Shown here one piece after another: positions 1 through 6,917 of a stretch of 64,000 bases of DNA. Every line of letters starts with the position of its first letter. Position 1 is the stretch's first letter. Source of the DNA: Bhargavaea ullalensis (GTDB taxonomy: Bacteria; Bacillota; Bacilli; Bacillales_A; Planococcaceae); NCBI RefSeq assembly GCF_040545425.1, contig NZ_JBEPLW010000002.1. One strand, given 5' to 3'. The position numbers and the translations under genes were made by a program. The notes below the pieces were generated by a model. The model worked only from the letters and a program-made list of their open reading frames with translations, was not told the origin of the DNA and ran no database searches.

Positions 1-29
1 ACCCGCCGTCATCCCCCTTTTGTCTTTGT

Positions 30-62
30 GCGTCCCCGGCTGTTTCGGTCCGGGGGCGCTTT
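30..62 (+). terminator. Intrinsic terminator of a gene left of the window
   Basis: A 10-bp stem (positions 30-39 pairing with 50-59, one G-T pair) is followed by a short T run. It would end a plus-strand transcript that starts before the window. It abuts the ykpA promoter. Confidence 0.55.
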
Positions 63-63
63 A

Positions 64-72
64 TGGTATAAT
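64..72 (+). promoter_or_regulatory. Extended -10 promoter of ykpA
   Basis: The sequence TGG-TATAAT gives a perfect -10 hexamer with the TGn extension. No good -35 is visible 17 nt upstream, which is usual for extended -10 promoters. The start codon of ykpA lies 30 nt downstream. Confidence 0.5.
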
Positions 73-101
73 CGGAGCATTGTGTACAAGGAGGAGAACT
101 C

Positions 102-1709
102 ATGATCCAAGTCAGTAACGTCAGTCTTCGCTTCGGCGACCGCAAGCTGTTCGAAGACGTCAACATAAAATTCAACCCGGGCAACTGCTACGGGCTCATC
201 GGTGCGAACGGCGCCGGTAAATCGACCTTCCTCAAGGTCCTTTCCGGAGAACTCGAACCCCAGACGGGCAATGTCTCGATGGGGCCGGATGAGCGGCTCG
301 CCATCCTGAAACAGAACCACTTCGAATATGAAGAAAACGAAGTCCTCGAAACAGTCATCATGGGCTACAAGCGCCTCTATGAAGTGATGAACGAAAAGAA
401 CGCAATCTATATGAAGGAAGACTTCTCCGACGAAGACGGCATGCGCGCAGCGGAACTTGAAGGCGAATTCGCGGAGATGAACGGATGGGAGGCGGAAACC
501 GACGCATCCATCCTCCTCCAGGGCCTCGGCATTCCGGAATCGCTTCACCACACAAAGATGAAGGAACTCACCGGTTCCGACAAAGTGAAAGTGCTCCTCG
601 CTCAGGCCCTGTTCGGCAAGCCGGATGTCCTGCTGCTCGATGAGCCGACAAACCACCTGGACCTTCAGGCCATCCGCTGGCTTGAAGAGTTCCTCATCAA
701 CTTTGAAAACACCGTCATCGTCGTTTCCCACGACCGCCACTTCCTGAACAAAGTGTGCACCCATATCGCCGACCTCGACTTCAGCAAGATCCAGCTGTAC
801 GTCGGCAACTATGACTTCTGGTATGAATCGAGCCAGCTCGCAGCCAAGATGGCCTCCGAGCAAAACAAGAAAAAAGAAGAAAAGATCAAGGAACTGCAGG
901 CATTCATCGCGCGCTTCAGCGCCAATGCCTCCAAATCCAAACAGGCGACTTCCCGGAAGAAAATGCTCGACAAAATCGAACTGGACGACATTCGTCCGTC
1001 TTCCCGACGCTATCCGTACGTCAATTTCCAGGTTTCCCGCGAAATCGGCAATGACGTCCTCCAAGTGAAGGACCTTACGATCTCCGAGGAAGGACACACG
1101 TTCGTCGAGAACATCAACTTCACGATGAACAAGGATGACAAAATCATCCTCATCGGCAACCCATTGGCAAAGTCCGCTTTGCTTGATGTGCTTGCAGGCG
1201 AAAAAGAGCCGGATGCCGGTTCCTATAAATGGGGCGTGACGACTTCCCAGGCGTATTTCCCTCAGGACAACGAAGAGTACTTCTCCGGCAGCGAGCCGAC
1301 GCTTGTCGATTGGCTGCGCCAGTACTCACCTGAAGACCAGACGGAGACATTCCTCCGCGGCTTCCTCGGCCGCATGCTCTTCTCGGGCGAAGAAGTGAAG
1401 AAAAAGCCGTCGGTTCTTTCCGGCGGAGAAAAAGTCCGCTGCATGCTTTCGAAGATGATGCTGACGAATGCGAACGTCCTGCTTCTTGATGAGCCGACGA
1501 ACCACCTGGACCTTGAATCGATCCAGGCGCTCAACAATGGACTGATCGCCTTCAAGGGTGCAATGATGTTCACTTCTCATGACCATCAGTTCATCCAGAC
1601 GATCGCAAACCGCGTCATCGAAATCATGGACGACGGGTCGATTCTCGATAAGCAGCTCACCTACGACGAATATCTGGAATGGCGGGACTCACAGAGCGTC
1701 GCCAACTGA
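102..1709 (+). CDS. ykpA: ABC-F family ATPase YkpA/YbiT type
   Basis: Cytosolic protein of 535 aa with two ABC ATPase domains and no membrane segments, the layout of ABC-F ribosome-associated factors; YbiT/YkpA is the closest subgroup. Domain 1 has Walker A GANGAGKST (about residues 34-42) and Walker B VLLLDEPTNHLD (about 176-187). Its signature reads LTGSDK (156-161) rather than LSGGEK. Domain 2 has a degenerate Walker A, GNPLAKSAL (352-360), but a normal LSGGEK (439-444) and LLLDEPTNHLD. The inter-domain linker at about 240-300 is charged and probably helical. The ATG follows AAGGAGGAG. ABC-F proteins act on the ribosomal E site; the exact role of this one is unknown. It is monocistronic, ending at a terminator shared with the convergent ykvA-like gene. 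Confidence 0.93.
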   Translation: MIQVSNVSLRFGDRKLFEDVNIKFNPGNCYGLIGANGAGKSTFLKVLSGELEPQTGNVSMGPDERLAILKQNHFEYEENEVLETVIMGYKRLYEVMNEKNAIYMKEDFSDEDGMRAAELEGEFAEMNGWEAETDASILLQGLGIPESLHHTKMKELTGSDKVKVLLAQALFGKPDVLLLDEPTNHLDLQAIRWLEEFLINFENTVIVVSHDRHFLNKVCTHIADLDFSKIQLYVGNYDFWYESSQLAAKMASEQNKKKEEKIKELQAFIARFSANASKSKQATSRKKMLDKIELDDIRPSSRRYPYVNFQVSREIGNDVLQVKDLTISEEGHTFVENINFTMNKDDKIILIGNPLAKSALLDVLAGEKEPDAGSYKWGVTTSQAYFPQDNEEYFSGSEPTLVDWLRQYSPEDQTETFLRGFLGRMLFSGEEVKKKPSVLSGGEKVRCMLSKMMLTNANVLLLDEPTNHLDLESIQALNNGLIAFKGAMMFTSHDHQFIQTIANRVIEIMDDGSILDKQLTYDEYLEWRDSQSVAN

Positions 1710-1716
1710 ACAGCTT

Positions 1717-1746
1717 AAAAGGGAGGCGGACATCCGCCTCCCTTTT
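1717..1746. terminator. Bidirectional terminator between ykpA and the ykvA-like gene
   Basis: A perfect 14-bp inverted repeat (AAAAGGGAGGCGGA and its complement) with a 2-nt loop has an A run on one side and a T run on the other. It serves both convergent genes. The minus-strand stop codon overlaps the right edge. Confidence 0.85.
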
Positions 1747-2224
1747 ACTTTTTCCTCAAATACCGTCTCGCCAGCACGCCCGCAGGCAGTTTCCGCACGA
1801 GGCGTCCGCCTTTATTGCTGATCTTCTCCAGCGTACGGAGCAGTCGCGTACTTCCCGTCCAATGATCCTGCATCACTTCTTCTCCGGCGCTTCCGATGAG
1901 CGTTGTGACGATGAATGACGCCACTGCCACATCATCGAGATAGCCGCCGGGCCCGAGCAGCCCTTCCGGCAGAAAATCGATCGGACTGATGAAGTACAAG
2001 ATGCCGCTCGCGATGAGCAGCTTGCTTTTCCGGTCGATGCGTCCGTCCGTCATCGACTTCATGAGCAGATGAAACAGATCCGGCGCAAACAGGACGATAT
2101 CTGCGACCTTCCCCCGCTTCCCCGGCTTCTGCCCGAGCCATCGGGCAATCCGGGAGCGGAGCCGTTCATAGAAGCCCTGCTGCTCTTCCGGAGACGGCAG
2201 CGGCTGTTTGAGTTCTTGTTCCAT
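1745..2224 (-). CDS. YkvA family protein (DUF1232)
   Basis: Protein of 159 aa. The DUF1232 core lies in the middle (about residues 60-105), with the typical stretch around LYFISPIDFLPEGLLG, which is hydrophobic and probably membrane associated. The N-terminus is hydrophilic and rich in Glu/Gln; the C-terminus is basic. The ATG at 2224 is preferred because AGAAGGGG lies 10 nt upstream, whereas a GTG nine bases earlier sits almost on the ribosome binding site. The function of the family is unknown. It converges with ykpA and is divergent from the lipoprotein gene at 2343. Confidence 0.85.
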   Translation of the reverse strand: MEQELKQPLPSPEEQQGFYERLRSRIARWLGQKPGKRGKVADIVLFAPDLFHLLMKSMTDGRIDRKSKLLIASGILYFISPIDFLPEGLLGPGGYLDDVAVASFIVTTLIGSAGEEVMQDHWTGSTRLLRTLEKISNKGGRLVRKLPAGVLARRYLRKK

Positions 2225-2342
2225 TCGGCACACGCCCCTTCTACGATTAAATTACCGGTTTCGACTCTTTTTGAAACCTCTTTACCACCGCGGACGACAA
2301 ATTAGGTAGAATGGGTGTAGTCAACGGAAAGGAGAGACATCT

Positions 2343-3137
2343 ATGAAACAACTGAGATGGGCCGCCGCAGCATCGATTGCGCTTCTGCTTGCAGGCTGCG
2401 GGGCCGGAAACAACGAAAACGGTGACAAAGCGGACGATGCGGTCACGGAAGATTCCGGCGAAGTAACGGGCGCCGAAACGGACCCGGGTACCGAACAGGC
2501 GCCTGACAAGGAAACAGACGATCAGGAAGCAGCCGCAGAAGAAGACGGCGAAGAAGACGGCGAGGTTTCCGAGGATGAGGAAAGCGGCGGGCAACAGGAG
2601 AATATCGAATCCGGGTCCGAATTCACCGCATCCGGTTTGTTCCCTCCTGAAGGCGCACAGATGCATTTCAAAGGAGAAGGCAATGAGTTTGCCGAACTGG
2701 ATATCCGGGTGCTTCTGTCGGACGGCAAGCATGTTGTCTTCGACGAAGACAACGGCGGCGTCACGATGCGCAAAGCTTACCGCATCGGTGACGACCGTAT
2801 TGAACAAGTGATGGCCATGCCGCTTGAAGGCACCGAACCCGTGCCGACAGCCGAAGAACTCGGTGCCATGGATCCGATGAACACCTACCTCGTCTTCCCT
2901 GCACAAGAAGGCGCAGAATTTGAAGGCTGGAAAGTGGTCAGCACAGATGAGTCCGTAGAGACGCCGTTCAAGACGTTTGAGCATGCGGTCCTCATTGAAG
3001 AGGAAACGGCAGACTTCACGAACCGTACATGGCTCGTTCCCGGATTTGGGGAAGTGAAAAGAGAATCAGTGATGGAAGAGGAAGGCCAGGAGCCGTTTGT
3101 CGTCACTTCCGTACTGGAATCAGTGTCCGGCATGTAA
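2343..3137 (+). CDS. Putative lipoprotein with acidic linker
   Basis: I do not recognise the family. The 264-aa product starts with a short signal peptide ending in the lipobox LLAGC (Cys at about residue 19), so it should be lipid-anchored outside the membrane. Residues 20-95 are a low-complexity Glu/Asp/Gly linker, the type that spans the wall. A folded domain of about 165 residues follows, without cysteines or an obvious catalytic motif. AAAGGAGAG precedes the ATG with good spacing. The gene stands alone and ends at a bidirectional terminator shared with csp. Confidence 0.8.
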   Translation: MKQLRWAAAASIALLLAGCGAGNNENGDKADDAVTEDSGEVTGAETDPGTEQAPDKETDDQEAAAEEDGEEDGEVSEDEESGGQQENIESGSEFTASGLFPPEGAQMHFKGEGNEFAELDIRVLLSDGKHVVFDEDNGGVTMRKAYRIGDDRIEQVMAMPLEGTEPVPTAEELGAMDPMNTYLVFPAQEGAEFEGWKVVSTDESVETPFKTFEHAVLIEEETADFTNRTWLVPGFGEVKRESVMEEEGQEPFVVTSVLESVSGM

Positions 3138-3152
3138 GCGGACGGACCGAAA

Positions 3153-3186
3153 AAAAGGAGCATCCGGAATACCGGATGCTCCTTTT
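3153..3186. terminator. Bidirectional terminator between the lipoprotein gene and csp
   Basis: AAAAGGAGCATCCGG pairs perfectly with CCGGATGCTCCTTTT around a 4-nt loop. It carries A and T tracts on both sides, so it can end both converging transcripts. Confidence 0.9.
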
Positions 3187-3198
3187 GAATGTCGGCTA

Positions 3199-3399
3199 TT
3201 ACAGTTTGACGACGTTTGCCGCCTGCGGTCCGCGGTTGCCTTCGACAACTTCGAACTCGACCTGCTGGCCTTCGTCAAGCGTTTTGAAGCCTTCGCCCTG
3301 AATGGCGGAGAAGTGGACGAATACGTCGTCCTCGCCTTCGACTTCGATGAATCCGAAGCCCTTTTCAGCATTGAACCATTTCACTGTACCTTGTTTCAT
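3199..3399 (-). CDS. csp: Cold shock protein, CspA/CspB family
   Basis: A 66-aa single cold-shock domain with the RNP1 motif KGFGFIEV and the RNP2-like motif DVFVHFSAI, ending in NVVKL as in Bacillus CspB/C/D. It binds single-stranded RNA and DNA as an RNA chaperone. Two ATGs are adjacent; the second (3399) is taken because it is 6 nt from GGGGGT and the first only 3 nt. The gene has its own strong promoter and a leader of about 140 nt containing a large stem-loop, described separately. It ends at the terminator shared with the lipoprotein gene. Confidence 0.96.
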   Translation of the reverse strand: MKQGTVKWFNAEKGFGFIEVEGEDDVFVHFSAIQGEGFKTLDEGQQVEFEVVEGNRGPQAANVVKL

Positions 3400-3452
3400 C
3401 ATGATACCCCCAGATCAAAATCAAAAATTAATATGGAACCCTTTTGATGAAC

Positions 3453-3515
3453 AAAAAAATTCACATATTATAAAAAGTACCGCAACGACCCCGATCACTT
3501 TTTATAATATGTGAA
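3453..3515 (-). promoter_or_regulatory. Structured 5' leader of csp with terminator-like stem
   Basis: Positions 3460-3478 and 3497-3515 form a perfect 19-bp inverted repeat, very AU rich, with an 18-nt loop that is GC rich. On the csp transcript the right arm is followed at once by seven U residues (complement of 3453-3459). This can be an intrinsic terminator inside the leader or a temperature-sensitive RNA element. Known csp genes have long leaders with regulatory folding; the exact mechanism here is inference. Confidence 0.7.
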
Positions 3516-3548
3516 TCCGCGTTTGGTCCCCTTGTTCGATTAAAGACA

Positions 3549-3576
3549 AGTATAGCATCTTCCAAGTCGTTGTCAA
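3549..3576 (-). promoter_or_regulatory. Sigma-A promoter of csp
   Basis: TTGACA (complement of 3571-3576) and TATACT (complement of 3549-3554) are 16 nt apart. The start point would be near 3541, giving a leader of about 140 nt before the csp start codon. Confidence 0.8.
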
Positions 3577-3596
3577 TCGATTTTGCAGAACATTTT

Positions 3597-3899
3597 TCAT
3601 TTTCGTGAAAACGGCGACGGCTGTCCGTCCCTGAGCGTCAGAATCCCGTGATAAAGCTGGAGATCTTCGGCACAGTCTTCACAAAAGCAGCTTTCCTTTT
3701 CTGACCAGAAGGCCCAGAACCGTTGATCTCGGGAAGCCTCGTTCCGGTGTTCCTTCCTGAATCCTTCCAGTATCCGCGCAAGCTGGACGGATGCCTCCTC
3801 GGGACAGTCATAGGTCCAGCGCTGCACGACTTCATCCTGCCAGCCTTCAAACAGCCACCACGGCTCATAATCTGCCCTCATGTAGATAATTTCATACAT
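3597..3899 (-). CDS. DUF1033 family protein
   Basis: A 100-aa soluble protein matching the DUF1033 pattern: an N-terminal YEPWWLFEGW stretch, a central acidic helix region, and a C-terminal CFCEDCAEDLQLYHGI segment with a CxxC pair that could bind metal. The length is usual for the family. ATG at 3899 with AGAGG 10 nt upstream. The stop lies only about 20 nt upstream of the csp -35 hexamer, so transcripts could run into csp. No function is known to me. Confidence 0.8.
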   Translation of the reverse strand: MYEIIYMRADYEPWWLFEGWQDEVVQRWTYDCPEEASVQLARILEGFRKEHRNEASRDQRFWAFWSEKESCFCEDCAEDLQLYHGILTLRDGQPSPFSRK

Positions 3900-4122
3900 T
3901 GTGATCAGCCTCTTTTGTCGATTGGTCTATGTCCCCCATTTTAGCAGATTTGAATCCGCCCTCCACTTAACTGCTCAAAGGACCATGCGGTTCGGATGCC
4001 GTCCGGACGGCGATGCGCTATAATATAGCCAAGGACCGGAATGGAAAATGGGAGACGGTGAAACTTTTTTCCTTTCCGAAACGTAGCTAAAGATAAGATT
4101 CAAACAGGAGGTCCGGCTGCTC

Positions 4123-4821
4123 ATGAATAACTTTCAGCAATTCCTGACAAGGCAGGCCATCATGCTGCCAGTCAGCTTCGGGTCATGGCTCGCCCTGCTT
4201 CTCGGAGCAGGGATGGGATTTGTGCCGGCGACCGGCCTGCTCATCGCCATCTACCTGGCGGGTGACTTCTCCATCCGGCAGATTCAGACCACTTCCGAAG
4301 TGAAGCGGCTCGGCATGACCCGCTCCGAATATAAACATATTGATCATCAGCTCAGCGAGGCGAAGGCCAAGCTCCGCCAACTGAATGCCCATTACGGCAA
4401 CATCCGCTCGGTGCAGGCGTTCCGCCAGCTGAATGAACTGAACAAACTTTCCAAGCGGATCATCGGCATCGTCCGCCAAAATCCGAAGAAGTTCTACAAT
4501 GTCGAGAAGTTCTTCTATGCCCATCTCGATTCGGCCGTCGAGCTCTCTTCCAAGTATGCGCTCCTCGCCAATCAGCCGACGAAAGACGAAGAAATGAAGG
4601 CGGCGCTGCAGCAGACCCGGGAGACCCTTGGCGATTTGAACATTGAAATTCAAAAGGACGTCAAGCGCGCACTTGCCACCGATCTGGAAACGCTCCGCTT
4701 CGAACTGGACTATGCGGACGTCCTGACGGGTAAAGAGAAAAAGGAACTTGAAGCACCGAAAGACAAAACGCTGCCTCTGGAAGGAGATGACTCGGATGAC
4801 CGAAAACAGATCGGCTCATGA
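4123..4821 (+). CDS. xpaC: XpaC family protein
   Basis: A 232-aa protein with two hydrophobic segments near the N-terminus (about residues 12-32 and 34-50), followed by a helical cytosolic region. It matches the XpaC family, named for hydrolysis of 5-bromo-4-chloroindolyl phosphate, although a true enzymatic role is doubtful and no phosphatase motif is visible. An AGGAGG lies 11 nt before the ATG. The end overlaps the start of yaaN, as in other Bacillales where xpaC and yaaN are paired, which suggests joint action at the membrane. A TATAAT hexamer at 4019-4024 is a possible promoter without a clear -35. Confidence 0.9.
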   Translation: MNNFQQFLTRQAIMLPVSFGSWLALLLGAGMGFVPATGLLIAIYLAGDFSIRQIQTTSEVKRLGMTRSEYKHIDHQLSEAKAKLRQLNAHYGNIRSVQAFRQLNELNKLSKRIIGIVRQNPKKFYNVEKFFYAHLDSAVELSSKYALLANQPTKDEEMKAALQQTRETLGDLNIEIQKDVKRALATDLETLRFELDYADVLTGKEKKELEAPKDKTLPLEGDDSDDRKQIGS

Positions 4822-5998
4822 ACCGATGAATACAACAATGGATGACCTGCTCGACAACCCGTTTGACCTGAAACCGGAAGCGGCGCTGCTTCCGGAAGAA
4901 ATGCAGACACAGGCGCCGGCCAAGCCGGGGGTCAAACTGATGGACCGTCTGAGTGAGGAAGAACGGGAAAAAGCGAAGGAGCTGGCCAAACAGATTCCGG
5001 CGGGCGACTATGAAGCGATTCTGACCTACGGCGCCAACGCGCAAAATCAGCTTTCATCCTTTTCCCACAAAATGCTTGATCATGTGCAGGCCAAGGACAT
5101 CGGGCCCGTCGGCGACATTTTGAGCGACCTGATGGGCAAGCTGAACGCCATCGATCCGGAAGACCTCAGCATGGAAAAGAAAAGCGGTCTGAAAAAGCTG
5201 TTCGGCCGCGTCCAGCGTTCCGTCCAGGAGATGATGACGAAGTACCAGAAACTGAGCACCCAGGTGGACCGGATCGGCATCCAACTGGAACATTCCAAGC
5301 GCGGGCTCATCGAGGACGTCCATATGCTCGACAATCTGTATGAGCAGAACAAGGCGTATTTCCAGGCACTGAACGTCTATATCGCCGCGGCCGAGCTTAA
5401 GCGGGATGAAATCGTCACCGAAATTCTGCCGAAGATGCGTGCGGAAGCGGAGGCCTCCAACGACCAGATGGCACTCCAGGATGTGAATGACATGGCCCAG
5501 TTCGTGGACCGTCTTGAAAAACGGATCTACGACCTCCAGCTGTCCCGCCAGATCACCATTCAGAGTGCGCCGCAGATCCGGATGATCCAGCAGACGAACC
5601 AGACGCTCGCAGAGAAGATCCAGTCGTCGATCATGACATCCATCCCTCTCTGGAAAAACCAGATCGCCATCGCGCTGACGCTCAATCGACAGCGCCAGGC
5701 CGTGGAATCCCAGAAGCTTGTCACGAAGACGACAAACGACCTGCTGCTCCGCAACTCCGAAATGCTGAAGATGAATTCGATCGAAACCGCCAAAGAGAAC
5801 GAACGCGGCATCGTCGAGATTGACACGCTGAAAAAGACTCAGGAAAACCTGATCTCGACAATCGAGGAAACGCTGGCGATCCAGGCAGACGGCCGTGCCA
5901 AGCGCAAAGCCGCCGAAGCCGAAATCGCCCGGATGGAAGAAGAGCTCAAACAGCGCCTCATCGCCGTCGCCGACAAAGCGCAAGACCGTCCATCATGA
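4796..5998 (+). CDS. yaaN: YaaN/TelA family protein (toxic anion resistance)
   Basis: A 400-aa, almost entirely helical soluble protein of the TelA/YaaN family, whose members are linked to tellurite, nisin or other envelope stress; the mechanism is unknown. The ATG at 4796 is chosen because AAGGAG lies 8 nt upstream, inside the end of xpaC; an in-frame ATG at 4748 lacks a good site. The overlap with xpaC is 26 nt, so translation is probably coupled. The gene ends 12 nt before a strong terminator. Confidence 0.9.
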   Translation: MTENRSAHEPMNTTMDDLLDNPFDLKPEAALLPEEMQTQAPAKPGVKLMDRLSEEEREKAKELAKQIPAGDYEAILTYGANAQNQLSSFSHKMLDHVQAKDIGPVGDILSDLMGKLNAIDPEDLSMEKKSGLKKLFGRVQRSVQEMMTKYQKLSTQVDRIGIQLEHSKRGLIEDVHMLDNLYEQNKAYFQALNVYIAAAELKRDEIVTEILPKMRAEAEASNDQMALQDVNDMAQFVDRLEKRIYDLQLSRQITIQSAPQIRMIQQTNQTLAEKIQSSIMTSIPLWKNQIAIALTLNRQRQAVESQKLVTKTTNDLLLRNSEMLKMNSIETAKENERGIVEIDTLKKTQENLISTIEETLAIQADGRAKRKAAEAEIARMEEELKQRLIAVADKAQDRPS

Positions 5999-6010
5999 AA
6001 AGGATGATAC

Positions 6011-6057
6011 AAAAGCAGCGCATGAAGAGGAATCATTCTCTTCATGCGCTGCTTTTT
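6011..6057. terminator. Terminator after yaaN, probably bidirectional
   Basis: A 19-bp perfect stem (6011-6029 with 6037-6055) has a 7-nt loop and T runs on both strands. It ends xpaC-yaaN. From the other side it would be the first terminator met after usp and the repeat array. Confidence 0.9.
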
Positions 6058-6141
6058 TGCTGTGGAATGCCGGTTTTGCCGGGGAAGAACGTGTGTTCTG
6101 TTTTTTTCGATTGACCGGATACAATCCCGATTCTAGTGGAC

Positions 6142-6418
6142 ATACCCCGAAATTATGTTCCTTATTACGAAATCCGCCATGCTCCGATATTTTGTGCCTT
6201 ACTCCGAATTTGACGGCCTTGCTCCGATTTTCGATCCCATACTCCGAAATCGGGCGCCATGCTCCGATATTTCGTTCCATGCTCCGAATTTGACGGCCTT
6301 GCTCCGATTTTCGATCCCATACTCCGAAATCGGGCGCCATGCTCCGATATTCCGTTCCATACTCCGAATTTGACGGTCATCCTCCGAATTTGCATCCCAT
6401 ACTCCGAAATTACGCCCC
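6142..6418. repeat. Degenerate 20-nt tandem repeat array (14 units)
   Basis: Twelve consecutive units of exactly 20 nt (6179-6418) carry an invariant CTCCGA at positions 4-9. The consensus is ATRCTCCGAWWTNNNNNNCC. Two further degenerate units lie at 6142-6178, the second 3 nt short. Four units make an 80-nt higher-order repeat seen three times (6179-6258, 6259-6338, 6339-6418). The first two copies are nearly identical and the third has diverged. The array is intergenic, between the usp stop and the yaaN terminator. Confidence 0.93.
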
Positions 6419-6437
6419 ACTGTCCCTTCCCAGTCTT

Positions 6438-6873
6438 TCATTTTACAATCAGGACCGGACAGTCGGCATATTGGACGACGTATTGGCTGACGCTGCCGAG
6501 AAGCGTGCCTTTTACCAAGGCCGCGGCTGCCGAGGATGATGAGGTCGATGCCGTGTTCATTGGCGTAGTCGATGAGGGCCTCGCCGGCATTTCCTTCCTG
6601 TTGGACAAAGCAGCAGGTTTCCTCATGGCCGGCCATGATTTTCTTCGCGTCGCCGATCGTTCTGCGGGCGGCTTCGTCCATTTTTTGTAGAACGTCCTGG
6701 CTGAGTGAGGGGCCGAACAGGCTATACAGATCCATCGAGGGCGGGTCCGATACATGCATAACATGGACGTGAATCTTCCGGCCTTCCCGGATCAGTCCCG
6801 CCGCCTTCTCCAAGGCTTTCCTGCTGCAGTCGGATCCATCATACGCAACGAGCACCTGCTGAAACAAAGCCAA
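6438..6873 (-). pseudogene. Universal stress protein UspA family, frameshifted
   Basis: The first 120 residues (from 6873) are a normal Usp domain beginning VLVAYDGSDCSRKAL and reaching IILGSRGLG. The conserved C-terminus, VKGTLLGSVSQYVVQY to LIVK, is present downstream but in another frame (stop at 6438). The break is near 6508-6520, where 2 or 5 nt seem to be missing relative to related proteins. It falls inside the nucleotide-binding GxxGx9GS motif, so ATP binding should be lost. In the original frame translation runs on into the tandem repeat array and would yield a 224-aa product ending at 6199 with a repeat-encoded tail. Real decay or an assembly error are both possible. Confidence 0.82.
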
Positions 6874-6917
6874 TTCTAATCTCCTCTTTCTTCAGATTTT
6901 TAACATACCGCCGCTCG

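Noticed and set aside
5993..6395. Several open frames of 70-115 codons across the 20-nt repeats, which could be read as repeat proteins
   Set aside because: They occur in many frames on both strands because the unit lacks stop codons, and none has a ribosome binding site. They are by-products of the repeat.
6142..6418. CRISPR array
   Set aside because: The repeat core is about 10 nt and the variable part 7-10 nt, far below CRISPR sizes, and no cas genes are present.
6508..6520. Programmed frameshift in usp
   Set aside because: There is no slippery heptamer with a downstream structure, and residues seem to be lost at the junction, so a mutation or assembly error fits better.
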